Shown: piece by piece, positions 26,614 to 34,906 of the stretch
How positions within the stretch are numbered: position 1 is the first letter of the stretch
How the letters are laid out: every line of letters begins with the position of its first letter
Source: Enteractinococcus fodinae
GTDB taxonomy: Bacteria; Actinomycetota; Actinomycetes; Actinomycetales; Micrococcaceae
Reading direction: 5' to 3'
Assembly (NCBI RefSeq): GCF_031458395.1
Contig: NZ_JAVDYJ010000001.1
Span: 2,790,001 to 2,854,000 of the forward strand
DNA length: 64,000 bases
Notes under the pieces: generated by a model
What the model saw: only the letters and a program-made list of their open reading frames with translations
Told to the model about the DNA's origin: nothing
The model's database searches: none
Position numbers and translations under genes: made by a program

Positions 26614-27306
26614 TCAGAATGTCAGGATGTCTTCATTCTCAAGGTGAGTGATCTCATTGCCGGTGAGCATCACTGCGCGATCCTCTGTGAAGCGCATGCG
26701 CGTAATCCCAGCGTGGGCCGGCCGGAACAAGAAGTCACGTTCCAAGCCGTACTCTTCGGAGATAAACGCGTTAATGACACCACCGTGGCATGCGATCGCG
26801 ATGTTCTGATTCTGATGCCGCCGCACGATCTCCCAAATAGCGCCGTGAACGCGCCTGCGAAACTCAGCAGAGCCTTCACCGAGTGCAATCGAATCCCATT
26901 TGAGGGTTTCCATCATACGAGTCGTGGCTTCTTGAGCTTTTTCAGCGCCCACGGCCTGTTCGTAGCTTTGGTCTTCGGGGACGTCTCGGAAGACACCGAT
27001 CTCTTTGAGCCGTGGGTCAACACAAACTTCGTGACCATGGGAGGCAGCAATGGCTTTACCGGTATCGTGGGCCCGGACAAGGTCCGATGAATACACCACG
27101 TCCAGCTCCGCGCCCTCGAGGGCGCGCCCCACCGCTTGGGCCTGTCGCCGACCCGTGTCAGACAAGTGCGCATCGTAACCCAAGGATTCGGGTGAATCGT
27201 GGCCACCTCGGACTTGTTGACCATGCCGGACCAGGTACACATTCGTGACCTGCATGGCTCGTGTTAGTAGTGCTCCCCCGAGGGCTTTTCCTAAGAAACT
27301 ACTCAT
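26614..27306 (-). CDS. Histidine phosphatase (phosphoglycerate mutase-like)
   Basis: A 230-residue protein with the catalytic VYLVRHGQQ motif (Arg-His-Gly, residues 27-29), LSDTGRRQAQAVG, an SDLVRAHDTG segment and the second catalytic His in IACHGGVINAF. These phosphatases form a phosphohistidine. Its ATG overlaps the SDR stop (TAATG), so the two are translated together. Placement in an operon with an APH-type acyl-CoA kinase raises the idea that it removes a phosphate from a phospho-acyl-CoA or its product. That is inference. ATG 27255 is an alternative start. Confidence 0.85.
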   Translation of the reverse strand: MSSFLGKALGGALLTRAMQVTNVYLVRHGQQVRGGHDSPESLGYDAHLSDTGRRQAQAVGRALEGAELDVVYSSDLVRAHDTGKAIAASHGHEVCVDPRLKEIGVFRDVPEDQSYEQAVGAEKAQEATTRMMETLKWDSIALGEGSAEFRRRVHGAIWEIVRRHQNQNIAIACHGGVINAFISEEYGLERDFLFRPAHAGITRMRFTEDRAVMLTGNEITHLENEDILTF

Positions 27307-28064
27307 TATTTCGAAGCTCCACCATCGACGGTCAACAGGGCGCCTGTTGTATAACTGGCCATTGGAGAAGACAAGTACAGGACCGCTCCAACGATTTCTT
27401 CGGGCTCTCCACCACGTTTGGCAGCAAAGCTCTGGGCCCGTTGAGCAAATGCCTCTTGGTCCCAGTGCTGAGAGATATCCGTCAAGAAAGTGCCTGGCAC
27501 CACGGCATTGACTCGCACGTCGGGCCCGTAGGTGTGCGCAAGCGCAACGGTCGTAGCGTTGAGGCCTGCCTTGGCCGCCGAGTATGGCACCGTGTCGGGT
27601 TTGGGATTCACCGAGGCGATCGAAGAGATATTGACGATCGCCCCGCCACCCGATTCAGCCATCTTTTCACCAAGCAGTGCCGACAAGCGGAACGGGCCTT
27701 TCAGGTTCAGCCCGACAACTTTGTCATAGAGTTCTTCGCTGATGTCAGTGACTTTGTCGTAGAGCGGGGACGAACCGGCGTTGTTGACGAGAACGTCAAT
27801 CTTGCCGTGGTCTTCTAATACCCTGTGAGCAAACTCGGTGCACTGGTCCCAGTCCGCGGCGTGCAAGGCGTAGGCGTGCACCTTCCCGCCGGTTTCGGCG
27901 GTTATGGTCGAGGCTGCGGTCTGGCAGGACTCTAATTTCCGAGAGGCGATGATGACCTCGGCACCCAAGGAGGAGAAAGCACAGGCCATCTGAAAACCGA
28001 GGCCACGAGAGCCCCCGGTGATGACGACTTTCTTCCCGGTAAAATCGAAGGCCCATTTATTCAT
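27306..28064 (-). CDS. SDR, 3-oxoacyl reductase/3-hydroxyacyl dehydrogenase-like
   Basis: A 252-residue classical SDR. ATG 28064 overlaps the APH kinase stop by 4 nt (ATGA), which fixes the start. The nucleotide motif is TGGSRGLG, NNAG follows, and the catalytic Ser-Tyr-Lys set is SSIASVNPKPDTVPYSAAKAG. It ends with TTGALLTVDGG. It would interconvert a hydroxy and an oxo acyl group with NAD(P)H. It sits between the kinase and the histidine phosphatase with both junctions overlapping, so a stoichiometric role in one pathway is likely. Confidence 0.9.
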   Translation of the reverse strand: MNKWAFDFTGKKVVITGGSRGLGFQMACAFSSLGAEVIIASRKLESCQTAASTITAETGGKVHAYALHAADWDQCTEFAHRVLEDHGKIDVLVNNAGSSPLYDKVTDISEELYDKVVGLNLKGPFRLSALLGEKMAESGGGAIVNISSIASVNPKPDTVPYSAAKAGLNATTVALAHTYGPDVRVNAVVPGTFLTDISQHWDQEAFAQRAQSFAAKRGGEPEEIVGAVLYLSSPMASYTTGALLTVDGGASK

Positions 28065-29125
28065 GATTCGATGATCTCCATTGCTTGGTCGAAGAGGAAC
28101 AGTGTTCTGGCGTGCAGACGCTCGCCCACGGCCTCCGGGGCGAGACCGGCTGATGCTCGTGCTTGCGAGCCCTCGAGGATCGCTCCAAAACGGAAGCATG
28201 CCAGCACGTGGTAAAAGTCCACGTCACTGACGTCCCACTGGCTGACTTCTCCGTACGCTTCAATAACTTCAGACTTGCTGGGGGCTCCAGGAAGTTCATT
28301 CCCGTAGGAGGATGCCAATAGATGACCGAGATCCAAGAGCGGATCACCGAGGGTGGACAGCTCCCAGTCAACAAGCGCTGCGACCTCTGGGGTTTCGTGT
28401 TTGAACATCACGTTGCCGGCGTGGCAATCTCCGTGAATAATTCCTTCGTTCTGCGCGGTGGGCATGTGTTCTTCTAACCAAGCGGGAATGGTCTCGACAC
28501 CGGGGTGGTCTATACCTGCCCAGGTCTCGTATTCACGATAGCTTTCGAGCTGCCGTACCCACCGGGCGGGCTGGCGTGCGAGCCATCCGTTTGGTTTGCC
28601 GAAGCCTTCCAGGCCAACCGCTTTATAGTCGACGTTGCCCAAGGCTGCCACTGCCCGTGCATGCGAGATGCCCATGGCATGCTGCCACTCGGTATCGGTT
28701 TGCACATGTTCCGGAAGTTCGCTGACACCATTGAAGCCTTCGACTGCACGCATGATGAAAAACGCGTTGCCGAGCACACTGAGGTCATCACAGGCCGCCA
28801 TGAGTTCCGGGTGCGGTACCGGGCTGCCCTTCAGTGCTGCCAAGACGCGGGCTTCACGCAACATGATCGTGTCAGAGTGTTCCCGTTTGTGCACCGGGGT
28901 GCCACGGTATATCAGGCGTTCCCCGTTCCACGTGAATCCCAACAACACATTCTGCGTTCCGCCGGTGAGGAACTTCGGGTCCTGCAATTCGCCTGGGCCG
29001 AGTTGTGCCCGCAACCAGGTTTCGAGTGTGTCTAAATCAATGCCCGATTCTTCGGCGTGTTCTGCTGCGATCGAGGCGCTGATCGACAGATCGGTGCTTG
29101 GGTTTTGTTGTTTGCTGTGGCTCAA
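28061..29125 (-). CDS. APH-fold phosphotransferase, ACAD10/11-kinase-like
   Basis: A 354-residue aminoglycoside-phosphotransferase-fold protein. The Brenner motif is IIHGDCHAGNVMF, and the metal-binding segment is ALVDWELSTLGDPLLDLGH. The N-terminal nucleotide loop includes FLTGGTQNVL. It matches the kinase domain fused to human ACAD10/11 and bacterial LvaA, which phosphorylate 4-hydroxyacyl-CoA. It starts at TTG 29125, overlapping the ACAD stop in the sequence TTGA. The adjacent ACAD is the expected partner that eliminates the phosphate. The exact hydroxyacid is unknown. Confidence 0.88.
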   Translation of the reverse strand: MSHSKQQNPSTDLSISASIAAEHAEESGIDLDTLETWLRAQLGPGELQDPKFLTGGTQNVLLGFTWNGERLIYRGTPVHKREHSDTIMLREARVLAALKGSPVPHPELMAACDDLSVLGNAFFIMRAVEGFNGVSELPEHVQTDTEWQHAMGISHARAVAALGNVDYKAVGLEGFGKPNGWLARQPARWVRQLESYREYETWAGIDHPGVETIPAWLEEHMPTAQNEGIIHGDCHAGNVMFKHETPEVAALVDWELSTLGDPLLDLGHLLASSYGNELPGAPSKSEVIEAYGEVSQWDVSDVDFYHVLACFRFGAILEGSQARASAGLAPEAVGERLHARTLFLFDQAMEIIES

Positions 29126-30393
29126 GAGATCGACTCCAACAGGCTCGCGAATTTTCTCTGGGCTGCTTCGGTGCGGGTTGGCACGTGTTCTGTCGGTACA
29201 TCGGTTGGCTCGTAGTCGCGCAACACCCGGCGTGCAACGGTGACCTTATGGACTTCATCCGGGCCGTCGTAAATCCGCGCGGCGCGGGCGTCACGATACA
29301 TCCGCTCCAACGGCAGATCCCCGGTAATACCGAGTGCGCCATGAACCTGAATCGCGCGATCAATCACGTTATAGAGCACTTGTGCACCCCAGAACTTGAT
29401 CATCGCGATATCGGTCAACGCGTTCTTGGTACCACCCTGGTCCATCTTCCATGCTGCCTGCAGAGTGAGCAGTCGGGCTGCTTCCAGTTCTGCTTTCGAG
29501 GTGGCGATCATGTCTTGGATCATTTGTTTCTGCGACAACAACGAACCATGCACTTCGCGAGAGACGACTCGCTCGCACATCATGTCAAAGGCTCGCTGTC
29601 CCTGACCTAACCAGCGCATCGCATGGTGGATACGGCCTGGGCCCAGACGCTGCTGGGCGAGCATGAATCCGTCACCTTCGTTGCCGACCAGATTCGCCGC
29701 CGGGACCCGAACGTTTTCGTACAAAATCTCCGCGTGGCCTTTATCGCCGGCCGCGCCGGATTCGCCCATCACCGGAATGTTGCGGAGCACATTCACCCCC
29801 GGCGTGTCTGCATCCACAATGATCATTGAGGCACGTTTGCGTGGGTCGGCATCGGGATCGGTCACGACCATGACGATGAAGAAGTCAGCATATGCGCCAT
29901 TTGAGGAGAACCACTTATGCCCGTTGATGACGTACTCGTCGCCTTCACGCACGGCACGGGTGGTCAGCATGGTCGGGTCAGCGCCGGCGCCGGGCTCAGT
30001 CATGGAGAAACAACTGCGCAATTCGCCGGCGAGCAACGGGTACATCCACTGCTCTTTTTGGTAATCGTTACCACCGATAGCCAGTAGTTCCGCATTGCCG
30101 GAGTCCGGGGCGTTATTGCCAAAGATCGGTGGGGCAAACACACTTTGGCCAAGAATTTCGTGCATCAGGCCAAGTTTCAACTGCCCAAAACCACCACCAC
30201 CGAGCTCAGGTTCAAGGTGAGCAGCCCACAGCCCTTGTTCACGAACCTGATCCTTCAACTTATCAGTATGAACCTTGAAAGCCTCAGGACTCAGGTCAGC
30301 GACCTCCAGTGGAATGATTTCCTCGCGGACAAACTCCCGCATCCATTCCAACTTCTTCTCAAACTCTGGCTCAGTCGAAAAATTCCAACTCAT
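29122..30393 (-). CDS. Acyl-CoA dehydrogenase, ACAD10/11-like
   Basis: A 423-residue ACAD. FAD/substrate motifs are CFSMTEPGAGADPTML and the HKWFSSNGAYAD segment, and the C-terminal region has IQVHGALGITGDLPLERMYRDAR. The motif IYDGPDEVHK replaces the common YEGT, as I recall for the ACAD10/11 branch. It is the first gene of the six-gene operon, with AAGGAG before the ATG, and overlaps the APH kinase gene. In the known pathway the ACAD converts a 4-phosphoacyl-CoA to an enoyl-CoA, which then enters beta-oxidation. Confidence 0.9.
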   Translation of the reverse strand: MSWNFSTEPEFEKKLEWMREFVREEIIPLEVADLSPEAFKVHTDKLKDQVREQGLWAAHLEPELGGGGFGQLKLGLMHEILGQSVFAPPIFGNNAPDSGNAELLAIGGNDYQKEQWMYPLLAGELRSCFSMTEPGAGADPTMLTTRAVREGDEYVINGHKWFSSNGAYADFFIVMVVTDPDADPRKRASMIIVDADTPGVNVLRNIPVMGESGAAGDKGHAEILYENVRVPAANLVGNEGDGFMLAQQRLGPGRIHHAMRWLGQGQRAFDMMCERVVSREVHGSLLSQKQMIQDMIATSKAELEAARLLTLQAAWKMDQGGTKNALTDIAMIKFWGAQVLYNVIDRAIQVHGALGITGDLPLERMYRDARAARIYDGPDEVHKVTVARRVLRDYEPTDVPTEHVPTRTEAAQRKFASLLESIS

Positions 30394-30481
30394 ACGTTAT
30401 CTCCTTAGTAGAACTAGAAGTCGCTGCAGCATGCATCGCTTCTAGTGCGCGCTGGCCTATGTGGGCACAAGTGCACGTAAA

Positions 30482-30504
30482 CCTCCGGCCCGAGGGGCCG
30501 GAGG
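30482..30504 (-). terminator. Short GC-rich hairpin terminator
   Basis: The repeat CCTCCGGCCC...GGGCCGGAGG lies just past the stop of the oxidoreductase at 30526 on the minus strand, between it and the ACAD operon. Confidence 0.6.
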
Positions 30505-30525
30505 GCTCTGTACTGGATTTTGTCG

Positions 30526-31545
30526 TTATTTAGACGACACCAGGGCGTTTTCCCGGATGGAATCCGGCTGGTCTGCCTCTGGCTTGACCTCGAGCAATAC
30601 TTTGCCCAGCACGGCGCGCTCATCCAGGACGGCGAGCGCTTCACTGGCGCGGTCTAGCGGATAAATCGCATGGATATTCGGGTCGAGGCGACCTGCCGAA
30701 ACATGCTCGTAGATCGCATCCCACTGCTCGCTAATAAATTCTGGTTTACCCTGCAGCGCGGCACCCCAGGCGACACCCACGACGGAGACGTTCTTCAGCA
30801 GGAGTCGGTTCACTTTTACGGTGGGGATTTCTCCTGCGGTAAATCCGAGGACGTGGAGCTGCCCGAAAGGCTTGAGTGAGCGGATCGAATCGGTGAACCG
30901 ATCGCCACCTACCGGGTCGAAGACCAGGTCCACTCCATCGGGATAAATTTCTTTGACGGCATCTTTGAAACCGTCTGCTTTAACAACATGCTGGGCGCCG
31001 AGGCCTTTGACCATTTCGGCTTTGTCATCACTGGAGACCACAGCGACGACTTCTGCGCCCATGGCCAGCGCCAACTGGACGCCGGCTGAGCCGAGTCCGC
31101 CAGCAGCGCCGTGAATTAGTACAGTCTGACCAGGTTGCAGGTCCGCGCGCATGCGCAATGAGAAGTCTGCAGTCAACAGGTTCATGGGCATGCCGGCGCC
31201 GTAGGCAAACGGGGTGGAATCCGGCAGCTTCACGGTCTTGGAGTCTGGTGCAATGGCATATTCGCCGAAGGTTCCCTTGCCAGGGTTGGTCGCCACCCGG
31301 TCTCCTACGGAGAACTTCGAACCTTCTCCGACTTCAACTACAGTGCCTGCGGCTTCCGAGCCCAGGACGAACGGAAGTTCGTGGCGGACTTGATACATGC
31401 CACGCGTCTGGAGTACTTCCGGGAAGGTCACCCCTGCATAGGAAACTTCAATGAGAGCTTCGTTGGGACCTGGTTTGGGACGGTCGATTTCCCGCACTTC
31501 GAGCTTGTCTGGTCCGTCGAGCGAGGTGACGTGGATTGCCTTCAT
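30526..31545 (-). CDS. Zinc-free NADPH:quinone oxidoreductase-type MDR
   Basis: A 339-residue medium-chain reductase without zinc ligands. The N-terminus MKAIHVTSLDGPDKLEV and the motifs GVTFPEVLQTRG, LIHGAAGGLGSAGVQLA (nucleotide site) and VFDPVGGDRF are typical of the quinone oxidoreductase/crotonyl-CoA reductase-like branch. These NADPH enzymes reduce quinones or alpha,beta-unsaturated carbonyls. It lies upstream of the six-gene ACAD-kinase operon but is separated by a hairpin and 132 nt. It is divergent from the NADP-dependent reductase at 31746. Confidence 0.88.
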   Translation of the reverse strand: MKAIHVTSLDGPDKLEVREIDRPKPGPNEALIEVSYAGVTFPEVLQTRGMYQVRHELPFVLGSEAAGTVVEVGEGSKFSVGDRVATNPGKGTFGEYAIAPDSKTVKLPDSTPFAYGAGMPMNLLTADFSLRMRADLQPGQTVLIHGAAGGLGSAGVQLALAMGAEVVAVVSSDDKAEMVKGLGAQHVVKADGFKDAVKEIYPDGVDLVFDPVGGDRFTDSIRSLKPFGQLHVLGFTAGEIPTVKVNRLLLKNVSVVGVAWGAALQGKPEFISEQWDAIYEHVSAGRLDPNIHAIYPLDRASEALAVLDERAVLGKVLLEVKPEADQPDSIRENALVSSK

Positions 31546-31573
31546 GCTTGTGTGATCTCCTTATGTGAGCGTA

Positions 31574-31589
31574 GGTGATGTAAAACACC
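31574..31589. promoter_or_regulatory. GlxR/CRP-like operator, site 9 (GGTGATGTAAAACACC)
   Basis: It matches 7 of 10 arm bases plus the central TA and has GGTG/CACC symmetry. It lies 29 nt upstream of the minus-strand oxidoreductase start at 31545. Confidence 0.38.
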
Positions 31590-31708
31590 ATGATGGTGGC
31601 ACCATATGAAGACTACGCATGTAATGCAGATCACGTCAACGCTTCGTATACATTGCGGGCACGAATTGCCCCGCAGTGGTCTACACCAGCTCTTAGAAGG
31701 TCATCTGG

Positions 31709-31724
31709 AGTGACTCAAGTTACA
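31709..31724. promoter_or_regulatory. GlxR/CRP-like operator, site 10 (AGTGACTCAAGTTACA)
   Basis: It matches 8 of 10 arm bases with a central CA. It lies 22 nt upstream of the plus-strand reductase start at 31746. Confidence 0.45.
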
Positions 31725-31745
31725 TCTACGCCTAATGTAAGAAGC

Positions 31746-32765
31746 ATGTCGACTTCTCTAAGTACTCAGATCCATTTATCGTCTCGTCCCGTCGGTTTCC
31801 CAACCCATGACAATTTCGATACCGTTCAGGTTGAATTACCGGCCCTCGCTGAGGGTGAGGTGCGCGTCCGAAACGAATTCGTCTCCGTGGACCCGTATAT
31901 GCGCGGTCGGATGAGCTCGGCGAAGAGTTATGCGGCACCCTATGCGGTGGGTGAAGTTATGAACGGTGCAGCCGTGGGCTGTGTCGTGGAATCCCGTTCG
32001 TCGGAGTTGCCCGAAGGCACGCTTGTGCTGCACAGCATGGGGTGGCGTGATGTAGCGCAGGGGCCCGCAACGGCTTTTCAGCGCATAGAGCGCGCCTCTG
32101 AAGATACCCCTCTCTCCCTCTACCTTGGTCTGCTCGGCATGCCCGGGATCACCGCCTACATTGGGCTGACCCGCATCGCGGAGCTCAGTGAGGGTGAAAG
32201 CGTATTCGTCTCCGGTGCCGCCGGCGCAGTCGGCACGGCCGTGGGCCAGTTCGCCCGACTACTCGGGGCCAGCAAGGTATATGGCTCTGCAGGTGGGCCG
32301 GAAAAGTGCGAACTCGTCACGGAAAAATACGGCTTTGATGCAGCGATGGACTATAAGGCTGAGCCGATCCGAGAGCAAGCCAACCGGGTGATCGGTGATG
32401 ATGGACTCGACGTGTACTTCGACAACGTGGGCGGGGACCACCTCGAAGCCGCACTTGATGTGCTGGCCCCCTTCGGAAGAGTCGCGGTTTGTGGTGCCAT
32501 CGGCCAATACAACGCTACGGAACGACAACCCGGCCCCGATAATATGACCAATATTCTGCGACAGAAGCTCAAAGTCCAAGGTTTTATCCAATCCGATTAT
32601 GCCGCTGAAGTCGGCGATGAATTCCGTCGCGTCGCCGGCCAATGGTTTGCCGATGGAAAGCTCGTCTACGACGAGACCGTGGTCGAAGGGATCGATAATA
32701 GCGTGGAAGCGTTCATGGGGTTGCTGCGCGGTGAGAACTCCGGCAAGATGGTCGTCAAAATCTAA
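31746..32765 (+). CDS. NADP-dependent oxidoreductase (leukotriene B4 dehydrogenase/CurA-like MDR)
   Basis: A 339-residue MDR. ATG 31746 begins the family sequence; earlier in-frame starts would add 52 residues that look random. The motifs are VSVDPYMRGRM, GMPGITAYIGL, VFVSGAAGAVGT (NADP loop), DVYFDNVGGDHLEA and the C-terminal GENSGKMVVKI. These define the prostaglandin/leukotriene reductase group, which reduces carbon-carbon double bonds next to a carbonyl. The ribosome-binding site is weak (AAGAAG). It is convergent with the SDR at 32823. Confidence 0.88.
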   Translation: MSTSLSTQIHLSSRPVGFPTHDNFDTVQVELPALAEGEVRVRNEFVSVDPYMRGRMSSAKSYAAPYAVGEVMNGAAVGCVVESRSSELPEGTLVLHSMGWRDVAQGPATAFQRIERASEDTPLSLYLGLLGMPGITAYIGLTRIAELSEGESVFVSGAAGAVGTAVGQFARLLGASKVYGSAGGPEKCELVTEKYGFDAAMDYKAEPIREQANRVIGDDGLDVYFDNVGGDHLEAALDVLAPFGRVAVCGAIGQYNATERQPGPDNMTNILRQKLKVQGFIQSDYAAEVGDEFRRVAGQWFADGKLVYDETVVEGIDNSVEAFMGLLRGENSGKMVVKI

Positions 32766-32784
32766 GGGAAACCAAGCAATGACT

Positions 32785-32814
32785 GCCGGTGGCGACGAAA
32801 CCATCGCCACCGGC
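32785..32814. terminator. Bidirectional terminator hairpin
   Basis: An 11-bp perfect inverted repeat GCCGGTGGCGA/TCGCCACCGGC with an 8-nt loop lies between convergent genes. Confidence 0.7.
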
Positions 32815-32822
32815 GGTGCCAT

Positions 32823-33740
32823 TTACAGTTTGAACGTCTCGCCAACCATCTCCTCGGAGAGTGACCAGAGCTCTTGGGCTGATTCCGGATCCGTGGCATA
32901 ACGCATCACACCCGGACGTTCTCTCGGATCGTCGGTAACCGGGCTGACAGCGCAATCCTCAGCGTATTTCCCGCCAACATCGTCTGCATCTGCTGCGAAC
33001 CCAGCCCATATCGTTGTGGCCGCTCCTTGACCGACGGTTTTGCGCTGCATCTTCCGGGCTCCGGACCGCTTACTGGTTTCCGGTGTCAGGTGACGCATCA
33101 ACTCAGTCTCAATGACCCCTGGATGCACCGAAGTCGCCCGAATACTGCGGTCTTGTAAGCGGCGATCAAGTTCCAGGGCGAACAGGGCGTTAGCGGTCTT
33201 GGACCGACCGTAAGCCTTCCACTCCTCATACGGGGTGTGCTCGAAATTCGGGTCGTCGAGGTTGACGTCACTGTGTCGATGGGCCGCGGAAGACAGAATG
33301 ACCACACGCCCATCTGCTGCCAGTTGCGGTACGAGGCGATTGACTAACACGAAGTGCCCTAGATGGTTGGTGCCGAATTGCAGCTCAAAACCATCTTCGG
33401 TGGTGGCCTGCGGGCACGCCATGATGCCCGCATTTGCGATGAGCACATCAATTTCCTCACCGGTGGCCTGGAAAGCATCGGTGAACTCGCGAACAGAGGC
33501 CAGCGATGCAAGATCCGCTTCGAATAGTTCGACCCCTTGCGCTCCGGCCTCCTCAAGGTTCGCTCGTGCTTTCTCTACGTCCCGTACCACGCCGGTGACC
33601 TGCGCGCCCCGGACGCTCAGGCTGCGAGCGGTCTCGACGCCAAGACCTGCGGATGTGCCGGTGATAAGCACCCGCGTTCCTCGCAAATCGGCGTCGCCGA
33701 GGATGTCGTCGGTGGTGGATTGGGCATCAAATGTCGGCAT
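32823..33740 (-). CDS. SDR, retinol-dehydrogenase/protochlorophyllide-reductase-like
   Basis: A 305-residue SDR. ATG 33740 follows AGAAGGAAC. The nucleotide motif is TGTSAGLGVETARSL; IANAGIMA and FGTNHLGHFVL belong to the retinol-dehydrogenase-like group. The catalytic residues are SSAAHRHSDV then YGRSKTANALF (Tyr-x-x-x-Lys as YGRSK). It would oxidise an alcohol or reduce a ketone with NADP(H). It overlaps the end of the upstream ACAD by 14 nt, so it is the third gene of a two-subunit ACAD operon. Confidence 0.88.
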   Translation of the reverse strand: MPTFDAQSTTDDILGDADLRGTRVLITGTSAGLGVETARSLSVRGAQVTGVVRDVEKARANLEEAGAQGVELFEADLASLASVREFTDAFQATGEEIDVLIANAGIMACPQATTEDGFELQFGTNHLGHFVLVNRLVPQLAADGRVVILSSAAHRHSDVNLDDPNFEHTPYEEWKAYGRSKTANALFALELDRRLQDRSIRATSVHPGVIETELMRHLTPETSKRSGARKMQRKTVGQGAATTIWAGFAADADDVGGKYAEDCAVSPVTDDPRERPGVMRYATDPESAQELWSLSEEMVGETFKL

Positions 33741-34893
33741 GAAATAGTTCCTTCTCGGTCGTACTTGGTTGTCTCTCATCACCCGCTGAGCCGTCGACTT
33801 TTGCTGCGCGTGGGGCACCGAGAGCGCGGGCATGATACTCGGCTGAGCCCAACAGAGCGTCGATGGTAAGGATGCGTTTGTGCAGGTGGCCGATCGGCAG
33901 TTCATCGGTCATCCCGACCCCACCGTGAATTTGAATAGCGGCTTCACCGACGCTGCGCCCGAGGCGTCCCACTTGAGTTTTCAGCACGGCGATATCGTGG
34001 GCGCTGGGCTGTCCTGCTTCGGCTACCGCCGTGGTGTGTAATAACGTGGCGCGACTTTTTGCATAGGCCAGTTTCATGTCAGCCATGCGGTGAGCAATCA
34101 CTTGGAAGGCCCCGATGGGCGACCCAAACTGCTGTCGGGTGTGCGCATATTCCACCGTCTGTTCCAGGAGTGCGCCCATCGCTCCGACCGTCTCGGCGGC
34201 TAACACGATGATTGCTCGGTTCAACGCCTCGCGCACCCGGGCTTCCGCCTCGGAAGCGATGAGCTTAGCTGATGTGGCCTCAAAGCGAAGGTGAGCAGCT
34301 GGTCGACCGTCAATGGTAGTGAATTTCGTCGCTGCAGGTGCGGTGCCATCGACAATAAATAACGCTAGCTCACCATCGAGGCGGGCGGTCACGAGCACGA
34401 TGTCAGCTGCTGCCCCATGCAAGACCATCCGCTTCTCACCGGTGAGCGTGTACCCCTCACCGGTTCGTTCGGCTTCCATAGTGATCAGTGCGGGATCTGG
34501 TGTTCCACGGCCTTCTTCATGAGCGAGCGCGCCGATTGCTTCACCGGCTGCAATCTGTTCTAGCAGCGAGCGCGCCTCGGGCAGGTCAGGAAACGCGGCC
34601 AACACCCCGCCGGCCAAGACCGTCGAAGGTATCCAGGGTTCTGCGACCAGATGCGCGCCAAATATTTCGGCCACGGCGACGAGATCAACGATCGAGCCGT
34701 CGAGCCCTCCGACCTCCTCGGAAAACGGAATAGCAGTCAAGCCAAGTTCAGTCAGTTGTTCCCACACTGCTGGGGACCAGCCGTCTTTTGAGGCGACGAT
34801 GTCCTGGCGCTGCGCCAACGTATAGTTCCGGCGCAGTGCACTGACCAGACTACTGCGGAGCTGTTCTTGTTCCTCGGTATACGTAAAATCCAC
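33727..34893 (-). CDS. Acyl-CoA dehydrogenase, small/beta-type subunit
   Basis: A 388-residue ACAD-fold protein starting at GTG 34893 after GGAGG. The N-terminal segment FTYTEEQEQLRSSLVSALRR and the C-terminal AIQIHGGVGMTDELPIGHLHKR are typical of the partner subunit in heteromeric ACADs such as PimD and mycobacterial ChsE-type pairs. The middle has poor FAD motifs. It lies 13 nt after the larger ACAD gene, so the two very likely form an alpha2beta2 enzyme. This design is common for bulky or dicarboxylic acyl-CoA substrates. Confidence 0.85.
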   Translation of the reverse strand: MDFTYTEEQEQLRSSLVSALRRNYTLAQRQDIVASKDGWSPAVWEQLTELGLTAIPFSEEVGGLDGSIVDLVAVAEIFGAHLVAEPWIPSTVLAGGVLAAFPDLPEARSLLEQIAAGEAIGALAHEEGRGTPDPALITMEAERTGEGYTLTGEKRMVLHGAAADIVLVTARLDGELALFIVDGTAPAATKFTTIDGRPAAHLRFEATSAKLIASEAEARVREALNRAIIVLAAETVGAMGALLEQTVEYAHTRQQFGSPIGAFQVIAHRMADMKLAYAKSRATLLHTTAVAEAGQPSAHDIAVLKTQVGRLGRSVGEAAIQIHGGVGMTDELPIGHLHKRILTIDALLGSAEYHARALGAPRAAKVDGSAGDERQPSTTEKELFHADI

Positions 34894-34906
34894 GGTGGGC
34901 CTCCGG

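Noticed and set aside
30461-30476. GTG...CAC symmetry upstream of the ACAD-kinase operon as a GlxR-like site
   Set aside because: Spacing is 10 instead of 8 and the right arm does not match; the six-gene operon therefore has no convincing site.
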